Assembly (NCBI GenBank): GCA_964017195.1
Contig: OZ024894.1
Location: forward strand, 5,420,347 to 5,484,346
DNA length: 64,000 bases
Source of the DNA: Siderastrea radians
Lineage: Eukaryota; Cnidaria; Anthozoa; Scleractinia; Rhizangiidae
Reading direction: 5' to 3'
Shown here: positions 12,636-22,790 of the stretch, piece after piece
Layout of the letters: every line of letters begins with the position of its first letter
Position numbering within the stretch: the first letter of the stretch is position 1
Notes under the pieces: generated by a model
The model's database searches: none
Told to the model about the DNA's origin: nothing
Seen by the model: the letters and a program-made list of their open reading frames with translations, nothing else
Translations under genes and position numbers: made by a program

Positions 12636-14255
12636 TTTTTTAAAAAAGTTTGCCCGAACAATGGATTGTTCAATCGAGACTACCTAGTAGAGGACAAAGT
12701 TGATTAGCATTCATTCCCTAATTTAGAATGTGCTTAACTTGACTGAATTTTTAACAGGACTTTGAGGACGGGAAAACGCAAGGAATGTTCTTGTTGCAGT
12801 GTACTGACAGACTTTGCCTTGTATCTACAAATTTTAGCAGACAAATTTCATTACCTGGAAGCTTGCAGGCAAATACATTTTCAATACCAAATTGTGGTTC
12901 GTTATTCTGATTTAGTAGAATCGACATGTTACGGATTGAGGCCCGTTTTTAGGGATTAGGTCATATTAGAGCTTTTAAAATAATAAAGTGCATTATCGCG
13001 TTTGTCTCACGAGGTGGTCGATTGAATTGTGACTTGCGATCAGGCGTTCTTTTTTGGGGGAGGAAGCGAAGGGGTGCGCAAAAGAAAAAAAAAGAACTCC
13101 TGCTTGAGATGTAAATCGTGACGTTTCCATTTTACAGTTAATTTATTACAGTTAACTAAATTAACTGTAATAATTTGGTGAAAGTAATTTACAGTCTATT
13201 TGAGCCCCAATTGCTAGAATTTTTGTGATGTCGCAAATCATCTTCCACTGATTAAAAAAAAGCAAACACGTATAACTTTTAGGAACATTGGTAGAACTTG
13301 ACCTATTTGTTCTTTCTTTCATTCAGAGCTATGATTTATTGAAATGCTTTTCAATTAATCTTAACAACATTGTTAAGAACGTCTCAGGCTCAAATCGCCA
13401 AAAACATAAAAACATTCAGTTCCGGTTCAGCCTCAGCTAAAAAATTTGACGTTCTTATAAAAAAAAGAGTGTAGTTAAGCACAAAAGCGGTGCCTTTCGA
13501 GCACAATAGTGAGATTTTTAAAGCATGGAGCAAAAGCATTATAGTGACGTAATTTGAACACAATGTGGAAAACCCTACCTCCTAGCAAATATTCAGGGTT
13601 AAAGAATTTGCAACTGTCACGAGCTGTCCACGAGGTAGGACACTAGAACATGTAATCAAAGAATGCTAGCAGGAGTCTATGACAATACTGTTAAGTCCAC
13701 GAAACAAATATGCAGAAAATGTCTGAATACAAAGCAGAACTGAAAATTCGGTAGACCAAACTCCCCTTGGGAGCAATGTTAATTCTTAAGGCCCCAATAG
13801 TGATCAGAATCAAATTTCTCCTTATCATATCAATGCATTACAACAAACACAGGTCATGAGAATTTAAGGAAATGATCACCACAGACGAAATTGTCCGATG
13901 ATGAAACAAGTTCTCCCAACTAGTAGTCAATAAAATGTATGGAGACCAGTAAGGAGAATTTACATAATGGCGATGGGGCTTCAAGGGTAAAACTTGATCC
14001 AGACTAAAATTAACCGGTTTCTTATAAGAAGAAGTATATAGCAGGCGACGCAGCAATGTAACTAAAGTGCCAGCGAAAAATGAATCAGAAATAAAACCGG
14101 GTTTACTAATTGAGTCTCGTAACGTCTTATTTCAAGAGGAATAAATAACGAAAGTGGCCATTTTTAGATTTGGTGTTAAGTTTGTCCTTATTAGCTTCTT
14201 TGACATGTGCCTCTCAGGCCACGCACGAGGAACACGACTGGCCTCCCGCGCCTCC

Positions 14256-14335
14256 CACGTGAAGGGTGTGGCCTGTCATGTGCAGAATGGCATGAGGCTT
14301 GAAGGTTGCAGTCGGTATCACGGATATATAAAAAG
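14256..14335 (+). promoter_or_regulatory. Core promoter of NPC2 copy 2 (CACGTG and TATATAAAAAG)
   Basis: E-box CACGTG at 14256-14261; consensus TATA box TATATAAAAAG at 14325-14335, 85 bases before the ATG at 14410. It is a better TATA match than that of copies 1 and 4. Confidence 0.65.
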
Positions 14336-14409
14336 GTTTTAGACAGTTATGACACAGAGAACATCGCACCTATTCAATCCAGAGTTTTTTAGCGCTAAAC
14401 ACCGGTAAG

Positions 14410-14877
14410 ATGCTTTTGAACCGAGGACATTTCATCCTTTTTGGCTTTTTGGCTTTCTTTACCGCTGTAGCAGTTGGAAAAACTATTGATTATGAGGGTT
14501 GCCCGAAAGACGATCCCCACGCAAAAATTGCCTCTGTGGATATAACTCCGTGTTCTGAAGAACCGTGCCATCTCCACAAGGGAACCCAAGTGAATTGTAC
14601 TGTCACGTTTACTCCTGAGGCAGATGTAACGAGTGGAAAACTGGAGGCATACGGTATTCTGGGAATTAAGGTGCCATTTCCATTGCCTCAACCGGACGCA
14701 TGCAAAGATCACAATCTGGTTTGTCCGTTAAAAGGAGGAGTGGAAAGCAAATTGAAGATATCCCTGCCGGTCAAGAAAGTTTATCCTTCTCTTTCACTGA
14801 CTGTACAGTTTGGAATGAGAGACCAGGATGGCAAGTCCCTGTTTTGTTTCCAGTTTAAGGCGAAAATTGTTCGTTGA
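14410..14877 (+). CDS. NPC2: NPC2-like ML-domain sterol carrier, copy 2
   Basis: 155 aa, single exon, same architecture as copy 1: signal peptide 1-23, ML domain with cysteine pairs 31/146, 48/53, 98/105 and the N62 sequon. Differences from copy 1 are S86I, L90F, F119L, V144L and R148Q, all conservative or at the surface, so a folded secreted protein is expected. The upstream TATA box is a full consensus. The ORF is intact with a TGA stop at 14875-14877. The 3' flank repeats that of the other units. High confidence in family; sterol specificity cannot be read from sequence. Confidence 0.93.
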   Translation: MLLNRGHFILFGFLAFFTAVAVGKTIDYEGCPKDDPHAKIASVDITPCSEEPCHLHKGTQVNCTVTFTPEADVTSGKLEAYGILGIKVPFPLPQPDACKDHNLVCPLKGGVESKLKISLPVKKVYPSLSLTVQFGMRDQDGKSLFCFQFKAKIVR

Positions 14878-16283
14878 CTTTTTAAAAAGTCTTGCCCGAA
14901 CAATGGATCGTTCAATCGAGACTACCTAGTAGAGGACAAAGTTGATTAGCATTCATTCCCTGATTTAGAATGTGCTTAACTTGACTGAATTTTTAAGAGG
15001 ACTTTGAGGACGGGAAAACGCAAGGAATGTTCTTGTTGCAGTGTACTGACAGACTTTGCCTTGTATCTACAAATTTTAGCAGACAAATTTCATTACCTGT
15101 AAGCTTGCAGGCAAATACATTTTCAATAAGAAATTGTGGTTCGTTATTCTGATTTAGTAGAATCGACATGTTACGGATTGAGGCCCGTTTTTAGGGATTA
15201 GGTTATATTAGAGCTTTTAAAATAATAAAGTACATTTTCGCGTTTGTCTCACTAGGTGGTCGATTGAGTTGTTACCTGCGATCAGGCGTTCTTTTTTGGG
15301 GGGGAGGAAGCGTGGGGGTGCGCAAAAGAAAAAAAAAAGAACTCCTGCTTGAGATGTAAATCGTGACGTTTCCATTTTACAGTTAATTTATTACAGTTAA
15401 TTAAATTAACTGTAATAATTTGGTGAAAGTAATTTACAGCCTATTTGAGCCCCAATTGCTAGAATTTTTGTGATGTTGCAAATCATCTTCCACTGATTAA
15501 AGAAAAGCAAACATGTATAACTTTTAGGACATTGGTAGAACTTGACCTATTTGTTCTTTCTTTCCTTCGGAACAATGATTTAGTGAAATGCTTTTCAATT
15601 AATCTTAACAACATTGTTAAGAACGTCTCAGGCTCAAATCGCCAAAAAATAAGAACATTCAGTTCCGGTTCAGCCTCAGCTAAAAAATCTGACGTTCTTA
15701 TTAAAAAAGGAGTGTAGTTAAGCACAAAAGCGGTGCCTTTCGAGCATAATAGCGAGATTTTTTAAGCATGGAGCAAAAGCATTATAGTGGCGTAATTTGA
15801 ACACAATGTGGAAAACCCTACCCCCTAGCAAATATTCAGGGTTAAAGAATTTGAAACTGTCTAGAGCTGTCCACTAGCTGGAACGTTGGCACATGTAATC
15901 ACAGAATGCTAGCAGGAGTCTTTGACAACACTGTTAAGTCCACGAAACAAATATACAGCAAATCTCTGAATACAAAGCAGAAAATTTCGGTAGACCAAAC
16001 TCCCCTTGGCAGCAGATGTTAATTCTTAAAGCCCCAATAGTGATCAGAATCAAATTTCTCCTTATCATATCAATGCATTACAACAAACATAGGTCATGAC
16101 AATTTAAGGAAATTTAATGATCACCACAGACGAAATTGTCCGATGATGAAACAAGTTCTCCCAACTAGTAGTCAATAAAATGTATGGAGAGCAGTAAGGA
16201 GAATTTGCATAATGGCGATGGGGCTTCAAGGGGAAAACTTGATCCAGACTAAAATTAACCGGTTTCTTATAAGAAGAAGTATG

Positions 16284-16456
16284 GAGCGTTTTCACGTGAC
16301 GTCACGGCGGCCATATTGGTGTTCCAAAACAAAGAAACGGCGGCCATATTGGTGTCCCAAACCAGTCCTTTTGGAGTTGAACTCTACTTTTATGCAAAAA
16401 TCGTCTTTTGTTTGAGTATACCAATATGGCGGCTTGTCACGTGAGTGAAAACGCTC
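16284..16456. mobile_element. 173-bp MITE in the upstream region of NPC2 copy 3
   Basis: Terminal inverted repeats: GAGCGTTTTCACGTGACGTC at the left, matching GTGAGTGAAAACGCTC at the right end, with CCAATATGGCGGC-type words further in. Units 1, 2 and 4 have the uninterrupted site (aagtatagcaagc or aagtatatagcag), which defines the insertion; TAT flanks both sides. A 20-base block (cggcggccatattggtgt) is duplicated inside. It brings CACGTG at 16293-16298 and 16438-16443 and a CRE-like TGACGTCA at 16297-16304, about 290-450 bases before the TATA box. Confidence 0.85.
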
Positions 16457-16675
16457 TATAGCAAGCGACGCAGCAATGTAACTAAAGTGCCAGCGAAAAA
16501 TGAATCAGAAATAAAACCGGGTTTACTAATTGAGTCTCGTAACGTCTTATTTCAAGAGGAATAAATTACGAAAGTGGCCATTTTTAGATTTGGTGTTAAG
16601 TTTGTCCTTATTAGCTTCTTTGACACGTGCCTCTCAGGTCACGCACGAGGAACACGAGGAGCCTCCCGCGCCTCC

Positions 16676-16755
16676 CACGTGAAGGGTGTGGCCTGTCATG
16701 TGCAGAATGGCATGAGGCTTGAAGGTTGCAGTCGGTATCACGGATATATAAAAAG
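16676..16755 (+). promoter_or_regulatory. Core promoter of NPC2 copy 3 (CACGTG and TATATAAAAAG)
   Basis: E-box CACGTG at 16676-16681 and TATA box TATATAAAAAG at 16745-16755, 84 bases before the ATG at 16829. A second CACGTG at 16623-16628 is unique to this copy; the others have CATGTG there. Confidence 0.65.
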
Positions 16756-16828
16756 GATTTACACAGTAATCACACAGAACATTTCAACGTATTCACTCCA
16801 AAGTTTTTTAGCTCCAAACACCGGTAAG

Positions 16829-17296
16829 ATGCTTTTCTACCAAGGACATTTCATCCTATTGGGCTTTTGGGCGTTCTTTACCGCTGTAGCAGTTGGAAAA
16901 ACTATTGATTATGAGGGTTGCCCGAAAGACGATCCCCACGCAAAAATTGCCTCTGTGGATATAACTCCGTGTTGTGAAGAGCCGTGCCATCTCCACAAGG
17001 GAACCCAAGTGAATTGTACTGTCACGTTTACTCCTGAAGCAGATGTAACGAGTGGAAAACTGGAGGCATACGGTATTCTGGGAAGTAAGGTGCCATTTCC
17101 ATTGCCTCAGCCGGACGCATGCAAAGATCACAATCTGGTTTGTCCGTTAAAAGGAGGAGTGGCAAGCAAATTGAAGATATCCTTCCCGGTGAAGAAAGTT
17201 TATCCTTCTCTTTCACTGACTGTACAGTTTGGAATGAGAGACCAGGATGGCAAGTCTGTGTTTTGTTTCCGGTTTAAGGCGAAAATTGTTCGTTGA
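16829..17296 (+). CDS. NPC2: NPC2-like ML-domain sterol carrier, copy 3
   Basis: 155 aa, single exon. The frame stays open back to 16574, but the start is set at 16829 by alignment with the other copies and by the TATA box. Signal peptide 1-23 is altered (FYQ at 3-5, L11, W14) but remains hydrophobic. In the ML domain S49 is replaced by Cys, giving ITPCCEEPC, so two adjacent cysteines sit at the family disulfide C48-C53; with the free C63 this could allow an alternative disulfide. Other changes from copy 1: L90F and E112A. The remaining family cysteines and the N62 sequon are kept. It is likely functional but is the most diverged intact copy. Confidence 0.92.
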   Translation: MLFYQGHFILLGFWAFFTAVAVGKTIDYEGCPKDDPHAKIASVDITPCCEEPCHLHKGTQVNCTVTFTPEADVTSGKLEAYGILGSKVPFPLPQPDACKDHNLVCPLKGGVASKLKISFPVKKVYPSLSLTVQFGMRDQDGKSVFCFRFKAKIVR

Positions 17297-17797
17297 CTTT
17301 TTAAAAAGTCTTGCCCGAACAATGGATCGTTCAATCGAGACTACCTAGTAGAGGACAAAGTTGATTAGCATTCATTCCCTGATTTAGAATGTGCTTAACT
17401 TGACTGAATTTTTAAGAGGACTTTGAGGACGGGAAAACGCAAGGAATGTTCTTGTTGCAGTGTACTGACAGACTTTGCCTTGTATCTACAAATTTTAGCA
17501 GACAAATTTCATTACCTGTAAGCTTGCAGGCAAATACATTTTCAATAAGAAATTGTGGTTCGTTATTCTGATTTAGTAGAATCGACATGTTACGTATTCA
17601 GGCCCGTTTTTAGGGATTAGGTTATATTAAAGCTTTTAAAATATTAAAGTGCATTATCGCGTTTGTCTCACGAGGTGGTCGATTGAGTTGTTACCTGCGA
17701 TCAGACGTTCTTTTTTGGGGGAGGAAGCGTGGAGGTGCGCAAAAGAAAAAAAGAGAACTCCTGCTTGAGATGTAAATCGTGACGTTGCCATTAAATT

Positions 17798-20623
17798 AAC
17801 TGTAATAATTTGGTGAAAGTAATTTATAGCCTATTTGAGCCCCAATTGCTAGAATTTTAATTTTGTGATGTCGCAAATCATCTTCCACTGATTAAAAAAA
17901 AGCAAACACGTATAACTTTTAGGACATTGGTAGAACTTGACCTATTTGTTCTTTCTTTCATTCAGAACTATGATTTACTGAAATGCTTTTCAATTAATCT
18001 TAACAACATTGTTGAGAACGTCTCAGGCTCAAATCGCCAAAAAAATAAGAATATGCAGTTCCGGTTCAGCCTCAGCTAAAAAATCTGACGTTCTTATTAA
18101 AAAAAGAGTGTAGTTAAGCACAAAAGCGGTGCCTTTCGAGCATAATAGCGAGATTTTTTAAGCATGGAGCAAAAGCATTATAGTGACGTAATTTGAACAC
18201 AATGTGGAAAACCCTACCCCCTAGCAAATATTCAGGGTTAAAGAATTTGCAACTGTCACGAGCTGTCCACTAGCTGAAACATTGGCACATGTAATCACAG
18301 AATGCTAGCAGGAGTCTTTTACAATACCAGTCCAGAGCATTTCCACTTTTGGAAATGTTTTGATCGGCGGACCAAAACAAACAATTATCCAATCAGAGCG
18401 CGACTTTGGAGTCACCTGATGCGAGGCCTGTTTTCATGAGATTTCATAATAGTTGATGAAGTTATCAGAGTTGAATGGAACAATTCAGTCAATATCTACG
18501 TTTATTACTACCTGGGATTGGCTGCTTGCAGAAACATGGTTTAAACATCTTTTAGCCAGGAAAAAGTTGCGATGAGCGCTTGTCAAGCGCTTGTATGAAG
18601 CTTGTTTTTCTTCTGGTTGCGCAGCGGGCTGCGGTTTGTAACAGATCGGGTCGTCTGTTTTAGATGAATAAAAAGAAACTATGCGAAGGCAAATCTATTT
18701 ACGTTTATTTCTGGCCTGGATAAGTTGCGTGCAAAAAGAGAACCATGGATTCGATATTCTTTAGCCAGGAATGAATTGCGAATAGCGCTTGAATTTCGCT
18801 TCAGTGGTCGAGCAATAGTACAAATATTAGGACACATTTGCCGCCATGTGAAATGATTAACACAAGTAAAACAGAGTAAGCTTATCTTTTTATTAACTCA
18901 TGAACAGCTTTACAGATCCATATTTCGCAGCTCACTTCTCTGTCTTAAACAGTTTCATCGATTTGCCCTCAACCGATGGTAGATATAAACACAAAATAAA
19001 GCATAACACTGAAGGTCATATCAAGGTCATTAATCTGATCTTTTTCTGGAGTCCTGCGGCTTTGGTGTGATTGTTCCGATTGTGTCTGCTGAGCGACTCA
19101 AAGTATTTTTTTTTTATGCCGTTCATGGCATATTAGGTAAATTAGGACCTTGTTAGGTTTTTCAGCTTGTCGTGAACGAATTTCCGACGATAAAGGATAA
19201 AAATATTATCTGCACCGCTAGATTATTGTTTGAAACGCCGGGCCCAGCTTGTCGTGTTACTGCTGCAAGATGGTGTGTTTCGCGTCACGGAGTTTGATCC
19301 ATACAACCCTTTAGTCCAGAAATTGAAATTGTAGCTTCTTTACAGCTATGCAACCTGCCACACAAAGGGCTGAACGCTGCTTTAGTCAAACATGTATTAG
19401 TAAGCCTCTCTAGAAGATTCATATGTTTCCTTCTGTCGTTAGCAAGTCTTAGCAAATCTATAGACTGGCTGAATTTCGGCTGAGCCTTTTCCGATATCGA
19501 AGTTCCATACAGCCTTGGACTCTGACTCAAACAAAGAAACCTCACGTGTTCTCTTATCAATATATACTAGTCCAGCACAAATCCTGCAACGATCTCTGAT
19601 ATGCATCCTGAAACGAAGGAAGAGACTCGGCGCCCAAATAGACTAGTTCAGAGCAATGGCATTTGGTCGCACAAATTTATTCACAAAACAAAGCGCGGCC
19701 GGCCCACCAAAAGCGCGGCCCATCGCCAGGTTTCGCACTAAACAACTAGAATACCTATAGAATGTCTCTGAATTTTTTTCAAAGCCTAAAAAAATTTTTC
19801 ACGAGAGATATAGTAAATTGAAGATGAACAAGCGCTCGAGAAAACAAGCAAAATTGACGTGTGTATCGAAAGTAAAAGCTCACCTAAGCACATATTTCGC
19901 CACCATTTACCACAATATCCTGCACAACACTTCTTCAATGCTGTCTTGGTCGTTGTGTTACTAATAGACGGGCAAAGCAGGCTGGGAAGGCTCGAAAAAA
20001 TGCAAATTAAAACTTTCAGTTGAATCTACTCGGTGATATTTCAAAGCCGCCATGTTGTGACGTCACACTATTGTTTCGCACATTTCCAAAAGTGGAAATG
20101 CTCTGGACTGAATACTGTTAAGTCCACGAAACAAATAATCAGCAAGTCTCTGAATACAAAGCAGAAAATTTCGGTAGACCAAACTCCCCTTGGCAGCAGA
20201 TGTTAATTCTTAAAGCCCCAATAGTGATCAGAATCAAATTTCTCCTTATCATATCAGTCCATTACAACAAACACAGGTCATGAGAATTTAAGGAAATGAT
20301 CACCACAGACGAAATTGTCCGATGATGAAACAAGTTCTCCCAACTAGTAGTCAATAAAATGTATGGAGACCAATAAGGAGAATTTACATAATGGCGATGG
20401 GGCTTCAAGGGTAAAACTTGATCCAGACTAAAATTAACCGGTTTCTTATAAGAACAAGTATAGCAAGCGACGCAGCAATGTAACTAAAGTGCCAGCGAAA
20501 ACTGAATCAGAAATAAAACCGGGTTTACTAATTGAGTCTCGTAACTTCTGATTTCAAGAGGAATGAATTAGAAAAGTGGCCATTTTTAGATCTGGTGTTA
20601 AGTTTGCCAAGCTGCTTTGAGAG
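17798..20623 (+). repeat. NPC2 tandem unit 4, upstream half
   Basis: Continues the array with the upstream part of unit 4 (same start word), interrupted by an element at 18328-20110 and cut at 20628 by the 13.5-kb transposon. The unit resumes at 34167 and ends near 35320. Subtracting both insertions gives about 2.2 kb, as in the other units. Confidence 0.88.
18328..20110. mobile_element. 1.78-kb TIR element with 5-bp target duplication AATAC
   Basis: Ends CAGTCCAGAGCATTTCCACT and, inverted, AGTGGAAATGCTCTGGACTG; the terminal repeats are about 30 bases. AATAC flanks both sides (18323-18327 and 20111-20115), and the other NPC2 units show the empty site (gacaatactgttaag). Within it, two related blocks (about 18490-18620 and 18695-18810, both with TTTAGCCAGGAA) are tandem copies. 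A 91-codon reading frame at 19285-19560 (-) matches nothing I recognise. No transposase motif seen; superfamily left open. Confidence 0.85.
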
Positions 20624-20628
20624 GTGCC

Positions 20629-21280
20629 TGTAAAATGCCGAATAGAGTACAGTGGGCAAAAGAGTACGACGCATAAATTTATGACTCATTGTGCAATATC
20701 CGTCTCAGCAGGAAGTAATTTAGTCTCACATTGGCATCCAACGCACGCTTTCTACATTTTTAAAATGAGCCGGCTTAAAAGCCTTTTTCTCCCCAGTAAC
20801 GGGCAAACCCACCCACCAAAAGAAAAGAGATGAAAAGCTAAGGTGGCAATCAACCACACAACTACAAAATCAAACGCGTTGGCAGTTTCTATTATGTATT
20901 CCCGCATTCACACTGGCTGTGTGTACAATTGTCACTCGATCTTAAAAACCATGTCACGCATACCCTTGACATGCTTGATACAGTGCAACTAAAATAAACC
21001 CGATGTGTTTAATATTGATCACACCAGCGACAAAGCGTTTTAAAATATCTGCAAAAGTAAGAGTTTCGCATCTCGGATGAGGAGGAAGTGTAAGCAAAAG
21101 TTGACAACTGTACAGCTCGCATGGAACCTCCTCCGGGAACTTGAAAGCGAGAACGTGTACTCCAGGCTTAAAAGAATCGCTTGTTACAAAGTTTCACAGG
21201 TTAATAGTCAGATCTAAAGGAAATAAAAGTGTACTGCTTCGTGCAGAGTAGAGAATTAGGCTTGTCTACCCTAACAGGTA
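20629..21280. repeat. Left long terminal inverted repeat of the Ginger-like element
   Basis: Inverse of about 33560-34166 at high identity with small indels; for example ttaaaatgagcc, ggcaatcaaccacacaacta and ggaacctcctccgggaactt are found inverted at the right end. No gene is seen in it. Confidence 0.85.
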
Positions 21281-21339
21281 ACAGGCAGAACCCAAAGCGT
21301 CCAAATAGAATACGAGAATGATACTTGTCTAACCAAGTG

Positions 21340-22620
21340 TTTAATAGGCAGATCTTATTGCGTGCCGAATAGAGTACGTGAATGATGTTTGTCTACCCTA
21401 AAATGAGTACGTGAATGATGTTTGTCTACCCTAAAATTAAAAAAAAAGCACACTAAAAACTGGTGTTCCCGTGCCGAATAGAGTACGAGAATGGTGGTTG
21501 TCTAACCAAGTGATTAATAGGCAAATCTAACGGAAAAAAGGTAAAACAAACAGGGATTATAGTGCGTGCCGAATAAAGTACGAGAATAATGCTTGTCTAA
21601 CCAAGTGATTAATAGGCATATCTGCGGGAAAAACAGTAATAAAAACAAATAGGGATTGTAGTGCGTGCCGAATAGAGTACGAGAATCATGTTTGTCTAAC
21701 CACGTGATTAATAGGTATATCTACGGGAAAAAAAGTAAAACAGATAGGGATTGTAGTGCGTGCAGAATAGAGTACGAGAATAATGCTTGTCTAACCAAGT
21801 GTTTAATAGGCATATCTACGGAAAAAAACGGTAAAACAAATAGGCATTGTAGTGCGTGCCGAATAAAGTACGAGAATGATGCTTGTCTAACCAAGTGATT
21901 AATAGGCAAATCTAACGGAAAAAAGGTAAAACAATTGTTGATCTAGTGCGTGCCGAATAAAGTACGAGAATGATACTTGTCTAACCAAGTGATTAATAGG
22001 CATATCCAAGTGAAAACAAGTAAAACAAATGGGATTGTAGTGCGTGCCGAATAAAGTAAGAGAATGATGCTTGTCTAACCACGTGATTAATAGGCATATC
22101 CACGGGAAAAACAGTAAAACAAATAGAATTGTAGTGCGTGCCGAATAGAGTACGAGAATAATGCTTGTCTAACCAAGTGATTAATAGGCAAATCTAACGG
22201 AAAAAACGGTAAAACATGCAAATAGGGATTGTATTGCGTGCCGAATAAAGTACGAGAATAATGCTTGCCTAACCAAGTAATTAACAGGCATATCTACGGG
22301 AAAAACGGTCAAACAAATAGGGATTGTAGTGCGTGCCGAATAAAGTACGAGAATAATGCTTGTCTAACCAAGTGATTTATAGGCATTCTACGGAAAAAAC
22401 AGTAAAACAAATAGGGGTTGTAGTGCTTGCCGAATAAAGTACGAGAATGATGCTTGGCTAACTACGTGATTATAGGCATATCTACGGGAAAAACGGTCAG
22501 ACAAATAGGGATTGTAGTGCGTGCCGAATAAAGTATGAGAATAATGCTTGTCTAACCAAGTGATTAATAGGCATATCTACGGAAAAAACCAGTATATATC
22601 GGGATAAAAAGTGACGTACC
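21340..22620. repeat. Left subterminal satellite array, about 13 units of 95 bp
   Basis: Each unit carries TGCCGAATAAAGTACGAGAA, then TGCTTGTCTAACCAAGTGAT, TAATAGGCATATCTACGG and an AAAACAAATAGGGATTGTAG spacer. Starts fall near 21361, 21470, 21565, 21661, 21757, 21853, 21948, 22044, 22135, 22235, 22330, 22425 and 22517, with a diverged copy at 22676. The first word repeats the transposon terminus (ATGCCGAATAGAGTAC), so the array looks like a string of terminal, probably integrase-binding, motifs. Confidence 0.9.
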
Positions 22621-22790
22621 TTTACCGTTCATAATCGTATAACAAATATACCGTGCAGGTCATTATTCTGAACATGCGTGCCGAATGCAGTACGAATTGC
22701 GGAATGACATAACTCAGAACCTCAAGAGTTAGTGGGTATTTTGTTAATTCTTTGATTGTTAATGAAAGGCCATTTTTTCAATATTGCAGG

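Larger units (their letters stand above)
10934..13167 (+). repeat. NPC2 tandem unit 1 (2.23 kb)
   Basis: Begins at TGTAATAATTTGG. The same start recurs at 13168, 15411 and 17798. The unit contains about 1.2 kb of conserved upstream sequence, the NPC2 gene, and about 0.5 kb of 3' sequence ending in a G-rich/A-rich stretch (gggggagg then aagaaaaaaaa) and a ttacagttaattt palindrome at the junction. The non-coding parts are as well conserved between units as the coding part, so the duplications are recent or homogenised by gene conversion. Confidence 0.9.
13168..15410 (+). repeat. NPC2 tandem unit 2 (2.24 kb)
   Basis: Direct repeat of unit 1 with small substitutions and indels. The junction with unit 1 (about 13132-13180) contains inverted copies of acagttaattta / taaattaactgt that could form a hairpin and may have helped unequal exchange. 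Confidence 0.9.
15411..17797 (+). repeat. NPC2 tandem unit 3 (2.39 kb with a MITE)
   Basis: Same unit as 1 and 2, lengthened by the 173-bp TIR element at 16284-16456. Without it the unit is 2.21 kb. Confidence 0.9.

Noticed and set aside
21340..22620. CRISPR-like regularly spaced repeats
   Set aside because: The spacers are conserved parts of the 95-bp unit, not unique; the setting is eukaryotic and the array is subterminal in a transposon with an inverted partner.
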